A stretch of 64,000 nt of DNA from Kuschelorhynchus macadamiae (GCA_030620095.1 JAUTXW010000932.1:744001-808000), one strand, 5' to 3'. Shown: positions 1-11,157, counted from the stretch's first letter. The notes: generated from the letters alone by a model not told the origin. Made by a program: numbers and translations.

Positions 1-204
1 GACTACTTTTTGTGGGGGCATCTAAAACAAAAAGTTTACAGTGTTCCAATCGAAACTAGGGATCAATTAATAAATAGGATACATTTTTATTGCGACGAGG
101 TTAGACAAAACCCTCAAATGATTCATCGCTCAATTGCAAACCTACAAAAGCGTGCACAAAAATGTAGAGACACCGGTGGTATGCATTTTGAAAACATTTT
201 GTAG
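1..204 (+). CDS. Mariner-like transposase, C-terminal end (partial)
   Basis: The frame is open from the first base and reads DYFLWGHLKQKVY, the block that follows the third catalytic aspartate of Tc1/mariner (IS630-type) DDE transposases; it ends with a normal stop at 202-204. About 67 C-terminal codons remain and the catalytic core lies outside the window. The protein would cut and paste the transposon in the nucleus. The tail differs from the other mariner copies here, so it belongs to a separate family. It could belong to an intact copy, because no break is seen in the visible part. Confidence 0.85.
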   Translation, partial: DYFLWGHLKQKVYSVPIETRDQLINRIHFYCDEVRQNPQMIHRSIANLQKRAQKCRDTGGMHFENIL

Positions 205-934
205 CTTTTAAGACGTTATTGTGTTAGGGTAGATTTTAGTTTTTTTTGGGCTACTGAAAATAAAAATTAATTCGACAAAGCTGTGTTTTATTAGTAGAGA
301 TAGTATATCAAGTCAATCATTGAAATAATTTTATACTTAGTTAAAAGCTTTAATACAGATACCGCTAAAAAAAGGGGTATGTACTATCTAAAGATTTAAA
401 TTTCGTACATAACCTTTAGTGTGCCATTCAAGACGGTGGCATATTTTTGTTCACAAATGAATGTAGTTTAAGAAAAAAATTCAAAAATACCGAATTCCGA
501 TGTACAGGGTGTCTCAAAACTAACCCCCCTTCCCTGTGTGAATTGGCTGGATACGGCCCTGGAACTTTGCTACGTTTCAAACGTCAAAAAGTTATGATAT
601 ACCAAGAGTGTTTGTGTACAAAATTTTTAAAAAATCTATTAAGCGGTTTAGGAGATACAGAGTGAAGAAATTTTTACCAAAATACGAAAATCACCCTGTA
701 TCTTGGTAATAAAGCCGAATTAATCAATTTAAATATCCATTTCAATATATCCTAGGGATACCCTATACACCACATAAGTATGTACAGTGGGTCGTGAATG
801 CCGTGCCGATGCCATCTTGAACACCATCGAGTTTATGTTTTTTTAACTCGTTCGCTTTAAAAAAATATTTCCTTGTTAACGATGAGGTTCGCACTGATGT
901 TTGCTGCGATGTCCGTGCTGAGATTTTGTTGCAA
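205..934. other. Non-coding stretch with mariner-type terminal motifs
   Basis: No gene is recognised. A sequence reading ACAGGGTGTCTCAAAAC lies near 503, and an inverse CACCCTGTAT lies near 692. These match the CAGGGTG-type tips of the mariner families seen elsewhere in the window, so the stretch may hold the end of the first element plus a small non-autonomous element of about 200 bp. The short frame at 447-665 crosses these tips and is not convincing as a gene. Confidence 0.4.
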
Positions 935-1778
935 CAGTGATAGATCTATGTCAATAAACTCTCGAAGGGTCCCTCAGGGATCAACGTTAGGACCAATAAT
1001 CTTCTTAATGTTTATTAATGACATCCATATTTGGTAATAATTTTGCTCAGCTTTTATTGTTTGCTGATGACACGTCAGTCCATTATGCTCACGAAGATTG
1101 TGCCAAACTTAATAATAATTTACAAATTGCCCCAAATAATATCAATAAATGGTCCTTAGCCAACAAGCTGTGCTCCAATAATAATCAAATACAAAAAATG
1201 ATCTTCATATAGACTCCTATTATTTTGACAATCCTTAGAGAATAAAGTATATATGTCTACATATCGACCTCCACTTCACTTGTTTGTAAAAAATTACTCC
1301 TGACATTTTTTTGATCAGATCGGTAAAAAATCAGGTTCCCAAAAAGGTCTTTTTGATGGTTTACCACTCCCTTTTCATGTCAAAGTCACATACCTAAAAC
1401 GAATGTTTAGTTTACAAAGAAATATTGTCCGATTTAGGCTATGGAGAAGGTGTTAAGGGTAAGTTTATACAGCTCAAATTACTTACATTGACTTCTGATT
1501 TTATTATGTTTTGTTTATTATTTATCAAGGAAATTATGCATTTGTATGTAGCAAATTATTCAGTTCATAATCATTGTACAAGATCAGCTAACAAGGTACT
1601 TATTCCCTTTACTAGATTGTGACATAGCAGACATTTTGAAAACTATTATGCTCCTATGTTTTGTAACAGACTGCCTGATAATATAAAAAATCAGGATACA
1701 AAAGTATTTAAAAAACTGTTAAAATCTTTATTTATAGATAACGCCTTTTATTCAGTTGAGGAATTTCTTAATTTTTAA
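935..1778 (+). pseudogene. LINE reverse transcriptase, decayed 3' part
   Basis: Near 977-1039 the translation reads RVPQGSTLGPIIFLMFIND, the non-LTR reverse transcriptase block before the active site; after a stop and frame change, LLLFADDTSVHYA follows at 1048-1086 with the FADD catalytic motif. From 1400 to 1778 the frames give the C-terminal tail of CR1/Jockey-group LINEs (HNHCTRSANK, then RLPDNIKNQDTKVFKK, then FYSVEEFLNF and a stop). The whole is interrupted by stops and shifts and the 5' half is missing. It resembles the LINE at 35.1-39.2 kb in organisation but is clearly a different, older family. Confidence 0.8.
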
Positions 1779-2342
1779 CTTCAATCTCCTGGTCAATCTG
1801 TGATACTTAAACTTGTTAGTTACTTAGGTACAGTATTAAAAGCTAGAAATATGTTTTATGTAAAATGTAAAATGTATGTAAAATGTAAATTAATAAATTT
1901 CCTTCTGGCTTTACTAAACTTACTTAATATTCCATTGTATTTGAAACTTTCAAACAATAAACATTATATTTATATTAATTAATAAAACTTAGTTTTTCGT
2001 TCTTTTTTTTGTGATTTCTTAACACTCGTACGAAAAATTGTGTTCCTAACTCTTACCGAAAATGTTTTTTTCCGCAATCGGCTCGAAAAGTACCATTTTA
2101 TATACTATACATGACTGATATTTTAGTCTTCTTCTATGACGTAGTTTACTCTGTAAAAATATTGATACTTAATTTCGGAACACCGTGTATATACGTACAT
2201 ATTATCCTTCTACGCATGCGTGGTTTGGAGAAAAAAAACACATTTCGTAAATGTTATTCTAAAAAGTGTTAAAACTTTTTTCACTTCGCCGTCATTATCA
2301 TGACATGCACCCTATATTGAATTAATAAATACATTTTTACAT
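1779..2342. other. LINE 3' flank and AT-rich spacer
   Basis: After the LINE stop codon there is AT-rich DNA with a small direct repeat of TATGTAAAATG-type units near 1856-1890, probably LINE 3' untranslated sequence. GGAACACCGTGTATA near 2178 resembles the tip of a mariner-type MITE. No gene is seen. Confidence 0.35.
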
Positions 2343-2617
2343 GTGGGGTGACAATTTAAAAACTTGAAATGGCCATATCTTAGAAAGGAAAGGAAACAAA
2401 TAAAAGCGTATTATTCGACCCTTATCTGTAACCCCTTGGGCAGGATGAGATACACCCCTAAAATCTTAAATAGAAAGGGTTGTCGAGTGATACATCATCT
2501 TAAAGCTCTTGCAAAATGCTTTCCAATGGTACCATATAAAGCTGTTTTTCGTGAAATTCTTCTGTGTTTATTAAAGGAAACAATAAATTAAAACACATTT
2601 GTGAAATTTTTTATAAT

Positions 2618-3705
2618 TATTTAATTAAATGTTCAAAATGGTTCCCGTTGTTTTGAAGACAATAATAAAACCTTTGTTCAAATTCTTCGCGTATATTTGC
2701 AAATGTTTCTGGCATTCCTGAACTATCCTGTCCTTGAGTTACTCTATTGACTCAGGTTGCGTTTTAAACACCACAGATTTAAGGTGACCCCACAGAAAGA
2801 AGTCAAGAGGTGTTAGGTCCGGGGAGTTAGGTGGCCATTCAACAGGACCTCTTCTTCCAATCCACTGATTGGGATAATGATCATCCAACCATTACCTGAC
2901 GGGAACTACATACTGAGGAAATGCCCCATCCTGCTGAAAATGTAGTAAGCGTTCTTGTAATGCTAAATTTCCTTGTATGTCCCTCTGATTTTCTACTTCC
3001 CGCACTATTAGTGATTCTAAAGACCTCTGTAGCATTTCAGCATACATGTCGCCATTTAAATCCCCTTCTATAAATATTACGTCTTCCAATATACCAGCCC
3101 AAATATTAATTTTCTGAGGGTACTGGGTATGCCCTTCTCTAAATACGTTGGGTATGCCCTTCTCTAAATACGTGTGGGTTCTCATCATTCCAGTAACGAC
3201 AGTTTTGCTTATTAACATGTCCATTCAAATAAAAGGTACATTCATCACTGACACAAATATTTTTAACTAGTCGAGGTTCTGTCATAATTCTATCTGTCAT
3301 TATTTCACAAAACTGGATTCTTCTATCCGGGTCGTCGTCACCAAGTTCTTGCAGTATTAGCAGTTTATAGGGATGAAATTTATGAAATTTAAGTACCTTT
3401 CTTATTGTTTCACGAGATAAGCCAGTTGCTACAGCTGCTTAACGAGTTGATAAAGTTGAATTAATTCCAAACTGCCCCAGAACTTCAATTTGCGCTGCTT
3501 CGTCAACTAGTCTCGGTTGATTTCTCTTTTTATTCGCGACAGAGCCAGTTTCTTCAAATTTGGCTACTAGTTGGCGAACATACTCCGGAGTTACGTTTTG
3601 ACATGGATGCCTTTCATTAAATCTTTGGGCTGTCCTTCAGAAACATTGATCCTGAGAACTATAAATGAAAATCATTTCTACACGTTCAGCTGTGTTGTAC
3701 ACCAT
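2618..3705 (-). pseudogene. Mariner-like transposase (DDD type), broken
   Basis: Reading the minus strand from ATG at 3705 gives MVYNTAERVEMIFIY, a helix-turn-helix region, then the DDE core: SDECTFYLNG (first Asp), FQQDGAFPQY (second Asp) and WPPNSPDLTPLDFFLWG (third Asp). The tail NNGNHFEHLIK ends at a stop near 2618. About 36 residues separate the second and third aspartates. Several stops and a 25-bp tandem duplication at 3124-3173 break the frame; the longest open piece is 2892-3224. Family role: cut-and-paste transposition at TA sites. It is inactive as it stands. Confidence 0.85.
3124..3173. repeat. 25-bp tandem duplication inside the transposase
   Basis: TGGGTATGCCCTTCTCTAAA plus ACGT (25 bp) occurs twice without a spacer. 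The related copy near 48650-48685 has it once, so this is a local duplication that shifts the reading frame. Confidence 0.9.
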
Positions 3706-4494
3706 TATTTAAGATAAGTGCTCCTTTTCGTTTAAACTGAACTAAAAGTCAACTGTTAAAATATCAATACTAATAGTACAAGTTACTTTTAAAGTAAATA
3801 TTGTGATAATAAAATGCGAATATTCATAAACAAATAAAATACCAGGCTTAAAATGTTTAGAATTCTTAAGAGACATGCCAGGATATCGGTACCAATCATT
3901 TTGAACATTTACTTAAATAAAAATAAAAATGTTCAAAACTGTGTTTTTATTTATTGTTTCCTTTAATAAATACAGAAAAATTTCACGAAAATCAGCTTTC
4001 TATGATACCATTGGAAAGCATTTTCCAAGAGCTTTAAGATGATGTATCATTGGACCCCCCTTTCTATTTAAGATTTTAGGGGTTTATCTCACCCTGCCCA
4101 AGGGGTTACAGATAAGGGTCGAATAATACGCTTTTATTTGTTTCCTCTTCATTTTATTGAAAGGGTTTTGAGCGTTTTTTGATTAAGTTTTTCTTTCCTA
4201 AGATATGGCCATTTCAAGTTTTTAAATTGTCACCCTGTATAACAGATATTTGTTGAATGACTAGCTATGTAACTTTGGAAGGATATGAAGAAACAACTGA
4301 TTAAATAAATTACCCAGCGCCTTCTTCGGATCTTCTAACCGTCCATCTTACGATAAACAATAAACCGAAATTGGTAATAAAACCGTACGACTTTGTAGCA
4401 CGTTATTTACGACACATCAATATCAACTCAAATCTCATCATTAAAATCAATCTCGTAGACCGGACCTCGGCAAAATCATCGATTCCGTATGCAG

Positions 4495-4745
4495 GTCCAC
4501 GTTCGGCTCGTTCTTCTTCTTCCTATAAATTTATTGTTTCCCATCTTCACACCTCGCGGGGAACTCTTGACATGTTGTCGTTGCCCAACGTAACTGTAAA
4601 ATCACAGTCGTAAAATTGTCAACAAAGATTATATGCTAATAAAGAAAGAGGGTCCTCAAGATAGTACATAAACATTCCGAGATGTTGAATCAACACGAAA
4701 AAAGCCATTGGAACCATACGGTTTTGGCGATAAATTACGCAGTCC
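4495..4745. repeat. Dispersed repeat R1, copy 1
   Basis: About 250 bp match 14622-14895 in the same orientation, with shared blocks such as TTATTGTTTC, TCACACCTCG, AAAATTGTC, ACATTCCGAGATGTTGAATC and GGTTTTG.CGATAAATTACG. It has no coding potential and no clear terminal repeats. The family is not recognised. Confidence 0.65.
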
Positions 4746-5059
4746 TCATCTGTCTGGTACAACCATTAAACACATATATGTTAAAAATACATTTTAAAAT
4801 ATCCAATAACTATTCAAAAATATATTACTAACCTCCAACTGCCAAACTTTAAGATAGGTAAAGAAAAAACGCCCAGGGTTTTTATGTAACTTAAATTAAA
4901 CGTTGCAAAAAATCAAAAATTATACTATACGATAATTTAACGTTACTATTGAGGTTTGAGTTGCATTTAAATGCTAGTTACTTTTTGCTCAGATTTTACG
5001 TAGATGCTATATAATCTCGTTACATGAAATAAATCGTTTTTTTTTCTCAAACATATTCT
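4746..5059. other. AT-rich spacer
   Basis: No gene, repeat or terminal motif was recognised between the dispersed repeat and the Penelope-like element. Confidence 0.3.
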
Positions 5060-5104
5060 AATAATTTTTTTTTCTACTTGATTCGTGACCTCAGATTGAT
5101 ATTT

Positions 5105-5122
5105 TGTACAGGAGGGTTGGTT
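5105..5122 (+). repeat. Inverted repeat arm at PLE 5' end
   Basis: TGTACAGGAGGGTTGGTT is perfectly complementary to 7929-7946. It lies just upstream of the first PLE coding sequence and pairs with the repeat just after the 3' hairpin, consistent with the inverted terminal segments reported in some PLEs. Confidence 0.8.
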
Positions 5123-5228
5123 ATCTTACTACAATGCCGACAAAAGCGTGTATTAGCCACACATTTGAGGAGATCTGTATCATGTTTGCAATATTTGTTA
5201 ACTGAAGAAAATCCATTCTTCAACAAGT

Positions 5229-7278
5229 GTGCTAACTTATTTAGACAATTTCAATTTAAGGCTGTATGGTCACTGTAAAGTGACAATATTTGAAAAACAA
5301 CAAAACACTTGTAAAAACAGTCTCTCTGTCACTTTACCTCGAGAAGTTTTTAACTCGTTTTCTACTTCACAAACAACTTCTTATAATAAAATGTTTGATA
5401 CAATTAAGAAAAAACCAAAAATCAAATTAAATTTGTTATTATTAGAACAAACTAAGAACTGCATTAGGAATGAAAAAGAAAAATGGTTTATTAATTTGGC
5501 AGATTTTACTTTCTTTAGGGGAAAAGTTTAATTTTTTAATTTTGTAAAAATATTCCAATAGAAACACTTATTATTGACATAGAATACATATTAGAACATA
5601 ACAAAGAGGAAAATAAAAGAACTGAACTAAGAAACAAGGCTGTTAACATCATTACCAATTACATGCATGCAAAAGACCATAAACGTAAGGATGGCATAAT
5701 TTTGCAGGACGAAAATCACACAAAAATATTTTTAAAACAAAATACGGATATTCTAATTTTAAAAGCAGATAAAGGCAATACTACCGTTGCAAAAAAAAGT
5801 TATCAATTATTATCAGACCAAAATACTTATTTACCTATACAAAAAGACCCTACAACAACAATCCAAAATAAATTAAATAAATTAATAGATAACCTGGTAA
5901 AATCAACATCTCTTACCAAAGATGAGGGAAAAAAATTGAAGTGCAATAACGGAACTTTTCCTAAAATGTACTTTCAAAAAAAATACATAAAAAAAATATT
6001 CCTCTTAGACCAATAGTAAGTTTTGTTAATTCTCCAACTTACAATCTGACAAAATATCTCTCAAAATTAATAAGTTATGCTTTTGAAAAAGATGAATGTC
6101 ATACAAAAAACTCTTTCGAAGCTGTGTCATTGTTGCAAAATTTTCAATTGCCAAATGGCTATGTTTTGGTATCGTTGGATGTAGTGTCTTTGTTTACCAA
6201 TATACCAACGGACCTTACACTCGATATCGAAAGTGGTCTATGATACAAGACCACAGTAATTTGTCACTTAACGAAATTTACAGTTGATAACAGCTATTTT
6301 GCATTCGAGAATAAATTCTATAAACAAATATATGGTCTTGGCATGGGCAATTGCTTATCACCAAGTTGCTCGGATGTCATCATATCGGAACTACAAAAAA
6401 CTTGTATCAAAAAATTACCTTTTAACTTGCCATTTTTTAAACGATACGTTGATGACATAATAACCTGCGTTCCGTTAGACCAAATAGATACGTTGGTTAC
6501 TATATTTAATAACTTTCATCCACGACTTCAATTTACTGTTGAAAAAGAAAACAATAGGTAAATACCCTTCCTAGACTTGATGCTAATAAGAACGGATGAT
6601 AATATAATCAAGACTGACAAACCAACCTTCTCGGAAGGATTTCTAAACTTCAATTCACACCATGCATTTAAACAAAAAACTAAAATAATACATAATTTGA
6701 AGGACAGAGCACTAAAATTATCACATCCAGATTTCCACAACAAAAACCTCCTTAATATTAAAACATATCTACAAAAAAATGACTATCCAAATAAATTGAT
6801 AACTAAAATTCTAAACAAATCTCCGCAAACAAATAACCAAACTCAAAACAAAAAAGAAACAACCTGTCTAAAAATCCCCTATATCAAAGACCTATCTGAA
6901 AAACTATCTAGAGAACTAAATAACGATTCCCTTAACGTAGCCTTTAAAAACGAAAATACAGTAAAGAAATTCTACTCAGAATTAAAAACGACAACACCGC
7001 TTGATTATGAAAGTAATGTTATTTATCGAATTCCGTGTTCTGAATGTGATAAAGTTTCTGTAAGACAGGGGAGATACCTCAAAACAAGAATATCCGAACA
7101 TAAAAGAAGTGTAAAACCAGGAAGCTTAATAAATACAAACAACAAGACTGCTCTAGCAGAACATTTCGAAAATTTAGGACACCTCTTTAACTTTCATGAA
7201 ACAAAAATTATTGGAAAACAAACTAATTACAAAAAAACGAATTGTGAACGAAATGATAGAAATAAAAAAACACCCTAA
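5229..7278 (+). pseudogene. PLE reverse transcriptase with GIY-YIG C-terminus, frameshifted
   Basis: In frames joined by shifts: an N-terminal region with TLPREVFNSF and KMFDTIKKKPKIK (5331-5430); the ADKGNTTVA block (5764-5790); VSLDVVSLFTNIPTD (6169-6213); GLGMGNCLSP (6334-6363); the catalytic RYVDDI (6442-6459); the thumb from 6577 on; and VIYRIPCSEC...RYLKTRISEHKRS (7018-7110), the GIY-YIG nuclease region. In the nuclease the usual Y-V/I-G-Q-T is SVRQG, so that motif is damaged. Role: reverse transcription and target cleavage for retrotransposition. Frameshifts at about 5530, 6010, 6090-6290 and 6560 make this copy inactive. Confidence 0.9.
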
Positions 7279-7844
7279 TAGTGTGTAACATAATTAAATT
7301 TTGTCAACACCGTATATAGCAATAACAATATCTAAAAGCTGTAAATTTTAAAAAACTATAAATAAACCAAAATTCCAAATTTTTTTAGAAGTGAGATATC
7401 GACTAATGATATGCGAAGGTACAGACAAATAAATATATTTATTTTAGTAACAGCTAGGCCATGGTACGATCTCTTAAAATCCTTTATCTAATAGTTTTTC
7501 CAGTTTTACAATATGTTCTAATTTGACATGGAGTTCTGCCTTGTTTGTAAGTAGCAAATATTCTGATAATTGTAGGAATTAGTGTATGAATGATTTTTAA
7601 AAAATAAGTGTCTTTATGTATATTTACGTACTATTGCACTTCTTATAATAATAATTTTTAATCTAAATCTTTATAAATTTCGTATTGTCTCGCAAAAGAA
7701 TTGTGAATGTTTCAATGTTTAAAGCTATTTAGTATGTTTTATTTTAATTATGTTAGTCTAATAATATTCCTCTAGATCTATAACCATCATGTAACTATTG
7801 TTAAATATGTAACCCATGATGTAAACCATGTAAAATATTTTTAG

Positions 7845-7883
7845 AGTCCTGAGGATGACCTTATATAGGTCGAAACGTAGACT
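7845..7883 (+). ncRNA. Hammerhead-like hairpin at PLE 3' end
   Basis: CTGAGGA (7849-7855) fits the hammerhead core CUGANGA. It is followed by a GACC/GGTC stem with loop TTATATA and then GAAAC (7872-7876). The flanks AGTC (7845-7848) and GACT (7880-7883) pair. PLEs are known to carry hammerhead-type motifs in their terminal regions. One extra T before the stem makes activity uncertain. Confidence 0.55.
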
Positions 7884-7928
7884 AGAATAAAATTCTGAGC
7901 TTCTAGAGATTTATTATTGACCAATTCC

Positions 7929-7946
7929 AACCAACCCTCCTGTACA
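7929..7946 (-). repeat. Inverted repeat arm at PLE 3' end
   Basis: AACCAACCCTCCTGTACA is the exact complement of 5105-5122 and lies about 45 bp after the hammerhead-like hairpin. Confidence 0.8.
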
Positions 7947-8324
7947 TAATATTCTAATAAATTTTGACTATTTATCCAAACAGTGAGACTTATACATCAA
8001 GACTTTAGATACATTTTTGTGGTTCCTGCAACTACGAGCTTTAACAACTATATGTTCCGACCTTAGAGTAAGAATTAAAGTAGATATCGCAATCCATTCA
8101 TAAATCATGTAAGGGGTATGCGCCAATATGGTACCTCTACTTTTCACATTCTAACGACCAATGTTTACGATAAAACAAGAGGTGGCGATGGGCCATGTCC
8201 AAGTTCGTGATATTTCATGACTGCCAGTAGCGGCGCGAATTTTTACTTCCCGCAAAAGAAAATATTAACCATATTTCCTTTTGTGTAAACTTTAAAATCA
8301 ATCCAATAAGTACTTTTTTCAGAC

Positions 8325-8720
8325 TGAATTTTTAAACATTTAATTAGGCCGTCATTTTGAATTTGCCTCAAAATTTTTACCAGGTCATTCCTATATAATA
8401 TTTGATTGTTAACCACAATTTGATCATAACCTATGAGATAACTTTTGCACTCACTTTGATAACATTTTATGGGGCCGCCATTTTGGATTTGTAGCAAAAT
8501 TTATCAGTAGAAGGTCATGTCACGCTTAATTTTTCTGCAAAATTTGGGGTAAGCTGATGAGCAGTCTTTTAGTAATAATTTTTTTAACATTTCACTAGGC
8601 CACCATTTTGTTCCGCCATATTGGATTTTTACCGAAATGTTACCATGTCATCCTCAATCCTCAAATTTTGAATCAAAATTTGAGGTAAATAGGATAAGTA
8701 ATTTTTGAGCTTTGTCGCGG
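8325..8720. repeat. Diverged tandem repeat, unit about 125 bp
   Basis: The block ACATTTAATTAGGCCGTCATTTTG recurs in altered form near 8334, 8463 and 8587, each time followed by a variant of GGATTT, AAAATTT.TACC and a TCAT block. The spacing is about 125-130 bp. A related piece (AGTTTTTGAGCTATGCCG) lies near 15048. No gene is present; short frames across it are by-products of the repeat. Confidence 0.6.
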
Positions 8721-8767
8721 TCAGACATACCCACGGAATTGAGAAAACATGTTTATTTGCGACTAGT

Positions 8768-8775
8768 ATTCTAAA
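8768..8775. repeat. 8-bp target site duplication, left (hAT A)
   Basis: ATTCTAAA lies immediately before CAGGGCCGTGC and is repeated at 11150-11157 directly after the element's other end. An 8-bp duplication is the mark of hAT transposons. Confidence 0.9.
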
Positions 8776-11149
8776 CAGGGCCGTGCAGTCCATGGAAGCA
8801 AAGGAAGCAGTGCTTCCCCAAAAAATATTACAAAACATCTTCTAAAATGTAATTTTTGAAATAGGAAACCATTAATTTAGTTTATATTAAAAATGCTTAA
8901 ATATTATCTTAATTATCAAGCCCATAATAAATGCGGCCTTGACTCTATGAACCTATGCGGGCCGCTAGCTTCTCTGCAGTCAAGTCCTGTATGCTTGATT
9001 TCCTGTGAATCGAGCCACACGTTATTGAACTTTCCACCGGCTGTTTGCAATTTTTGCATTTCAGTCGCGTGCTTTAAGTGGTGGCGGAAGCTATCGTTGG
9101 AGTAGGTTCTTTGCTTGAACGGCTATCCTTGTGTTGTGTGATACGTAAGTCGCGTCGTGCATGCTGCGATATGGAAGACAATAATACGGACGTGGATATG
9201 CAAATACCGTCAACTTGGGCTGTCGGTAATAACGGTGAAAATGTTGGAGAATTTAGTAAGAAGAGTGTGTGTGAATGTGTGGTGCGTGTCTTAATAATAA
9301 AGGGAATTCCACATTAAACTTCGCTGATAAGCTTCAAATAATTTCCAAAGGAAGGGCAAAACAGCTTAAGAAAAATTTAACCACAAAAATAAAAAAGTCT
9401 CTGGAATAAAACTGGTTTTTCCGATTTAAAAAATTTCCATAAAGCTGTAAAAAGACACATTAGGTCCAAAGCTCATTTACAAGCCGTCATAAAAGAAAAA
9501 GTCTTCGGCGAAACCAGAATTAAACACGCCCTTAATAAACAGTTGGAAATTAGTCACCGCCAACACAATGAACTAGTCGATAAAAATAGGTAAATATTAA
9601 GAAGACTTATCGATGTTGTTTGTTTTCTCGGACAGCACGAATTGGGATTTAGAGGTCATAACGAAAGAGAGGTTTCTTCAAATAGAGGAAATTTTCAAGA
9701 TTTACTTAGTTTAATGGCTAAATATGATGATTGCTTAAAAAATCATTTAGAGCAGTCTAGCGTTTTTCGCGGAACGTCGAATCGAATCCAGAATGAGTTA
9801 ATTTCCGCTGTTGCAACCATTATTCTAAAAAGAATTATTCAGCAGATTGGCGAGGTGCGGTTCATTGTTATTGTTCTGGACGAAACAACTGATATCACTA
9901 ATTTTAGCCAATTCTCTATAGTAATACGCTACGTCAAAACAGACGGAAGTATTCAAGAGCGATTTTTATGTTTTAATAATGGGTCCGAAAATCGTACAGC
10001 AGATGCATTATATACCGTAGTTTATAACGTTACTAAAGAAATTAATGAAGAAAAAAAAATTAGTTGCTCAGAGCTATGATGGAGCTGCAGTGATGTCAGG
10101 ACAATTAGGGGGTCTGCAAGCTAAAGTTCGAGAAACTTTTCCAAGTGCTGTGTTTGTCCATTGTTTTGCTCATAAATTAAATTTAGTTTTATCTCAGTCC
10201 ATCAATCACATTAAAGAGTGTAAAGTATTTTTCGTTACTTTAAGCGGCATGGCTGCTTTTTTTTCCAAGTCAACAAAACGTACATAAGCTTTGGACTCCA
10301 TTGTCCACAAACGAGTAGCTCCTACTAGGTGGAACTATAATGGAAGACTTGTGTTAACAGTATCTGAAAATCGTGAATCACTGATTGAACTATTTGAGAA
10401 TATAATAGAAAATAATGAAACGTGGGACTCAATAAAATAAATAGTTCGAGGGGGGTTTTGGACTGTTTGAAACGAGATTTTAATTTTAATTATTTGTTGA
10501 ACATATTTTCAGAAATATTTCCTTTCTCGGCCGATGTTTTTAATATATTACAAACTAAAACAAATGATATTGCTTTTTTCCTAAAAAAAAGTGGATGATT
10601 TTAAATCCATGTTAAGCCAAAAAAGAGATGACTGACCTATTTTGGGAGAAAACGATGAAGTTAAATGTAGAGCCACTAGCCAAGCGTCTTCGAACAGACA
10701 AGGTGGGAGATGTTCAAACATCATACAGACGCCTCTTTTATGAAATAATCGATCAAATTCAGCAACAATTAAACTATAGATTTAACGGTTTAAATGATTT
10801 TAAATTCCTCGAGTTCTGCAATTTTGATGCATTTAAAGGAAAAAGTTTTCCAGAAGATGCGTTTAAATCTCTTCTTCTTCATTATGACCAGTTCTTCGAC
10901 CGAGTGTTACTGCGATCTGAACTAAAAGCGATTTACGAAACTGATGACATTAGCCCAAAAAATAACGCTAAGGAACTAATGCAATTTTTAAAAGACAACT
11001 AGTAGGAAGATGCCTACACCGAAGTGTCGAAATTGTGTGAATTAGTATTGACAATAAATATATGCTACACTTTCGCATTGACGAACATTACAAATTGGTA
11101 AGTTTCAAAAAATTGCTTTCCTTTCCTAAAATTTCACCGCACGTCCCTG
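8776..11149 (+). mobile_element. hAT element, family A, copy 1 (complete ends)
   Basis: The element starts with CAGGGCCGTGCAGT and ends with the imperfect complement CACCGCACGTCCCTG, flanked by ATTCTAAA on both sides. Length is 2374 bp. It encodes a damaged transposase related to zinc-finger MYM-type protein 1-like (DUF4371-containing) hAT proteins. A 3'-truncated relative lies on the minus strand at 59866-61172. Confidence 0.92.
9171..11090 (+). pseudogene. hAT A transposase (ZMYM1/DUF4371-like), broken
   Basis: The start ATG at 9171 (MEDNNTDVDMQIPS) is supported by the same start in the second copy. After frameshifts come the DUF4371-like part (LGFRGHNEREVSSNRGNFQD, 9636-9698), VLDETTDI with the first catalytic Asp (9875-9898), AQSYDGAAVMSG (10067-10101) and HCFAHKLNLVL (10159-10191). 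The C-terminal part 10628-11002 ends in two stops. Soon after, CELVLTI should lead into the hAT dimerisation domain (usually with an ERSFS-type motif), but this is missing and sequence jumps to the 3' end. It is an internally deleted, inactive copy. Confidence 0.88.
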
Positions 11150-11157
11150 ATTCTAAA
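11150..11157. repeat. 8-bp target site duplication, right (hAT A)
   Basis: ATTCTAAA follows the terminal CCCTG and matches 8768-8775 exactly. Confidence 0.9.

Larger units (their letters stand above)
2343..4238 (-). mobile_element. Mariner-like element, long inverted ends, copy 1
   Basis: The left end (GTGACAATTTAAAAACTTGAAATGG, degenerate tip) and the right end (terminating in CACCCTG at 4237) are inverted copies of one another. The match continues inward for roughly 250-350 bp on each side: the segments about 2350-2640 and 3880-4237 both contain the AACCCCTTGGGCAG and GATGTATCA blocks in opposite orientation. A damaged transposase on the minus strand lies between them. The same family recurs at 47.7-51.7 kb in plus orientation. 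TA flanks the right tip, as expected for Tc1/mariner; the left tip is too degraded to confirm the duplication. Confidence 0.8.
5060..7950 (+). mobile_element. Penelope-like element, nearly full length
   Basis: The segment contains an N-terminal PLE region, a reverse transcriptase and a C-terminal GIY-YIG region, followed by a 3' non-coding tail with a CTGAGGA...CGAAACG hairpin. An 18-bp perfect inverted repeat, TGTACAGGAGGGTTGGTT at 5105-5122 and its complement at 7929-7946, brackets it. The exact outer borders and any target duplication are not resolved. PLEs are retroelements of their own class, found widely in animals. Confidence 0.85.

Noticed and set aside
4371..4613. 80-codon plus-strand frame
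   Set aside because: It overlaps dispersed repeat R1 and has no recognisable motif or support from the second repeat copy.
8243..8838. Two minus-strand frames of 84 and 69 codons
   Set aside because: They run through the diverged tandem array and the hAT tip; the coding pattern reflects the repeat, not a protein family.
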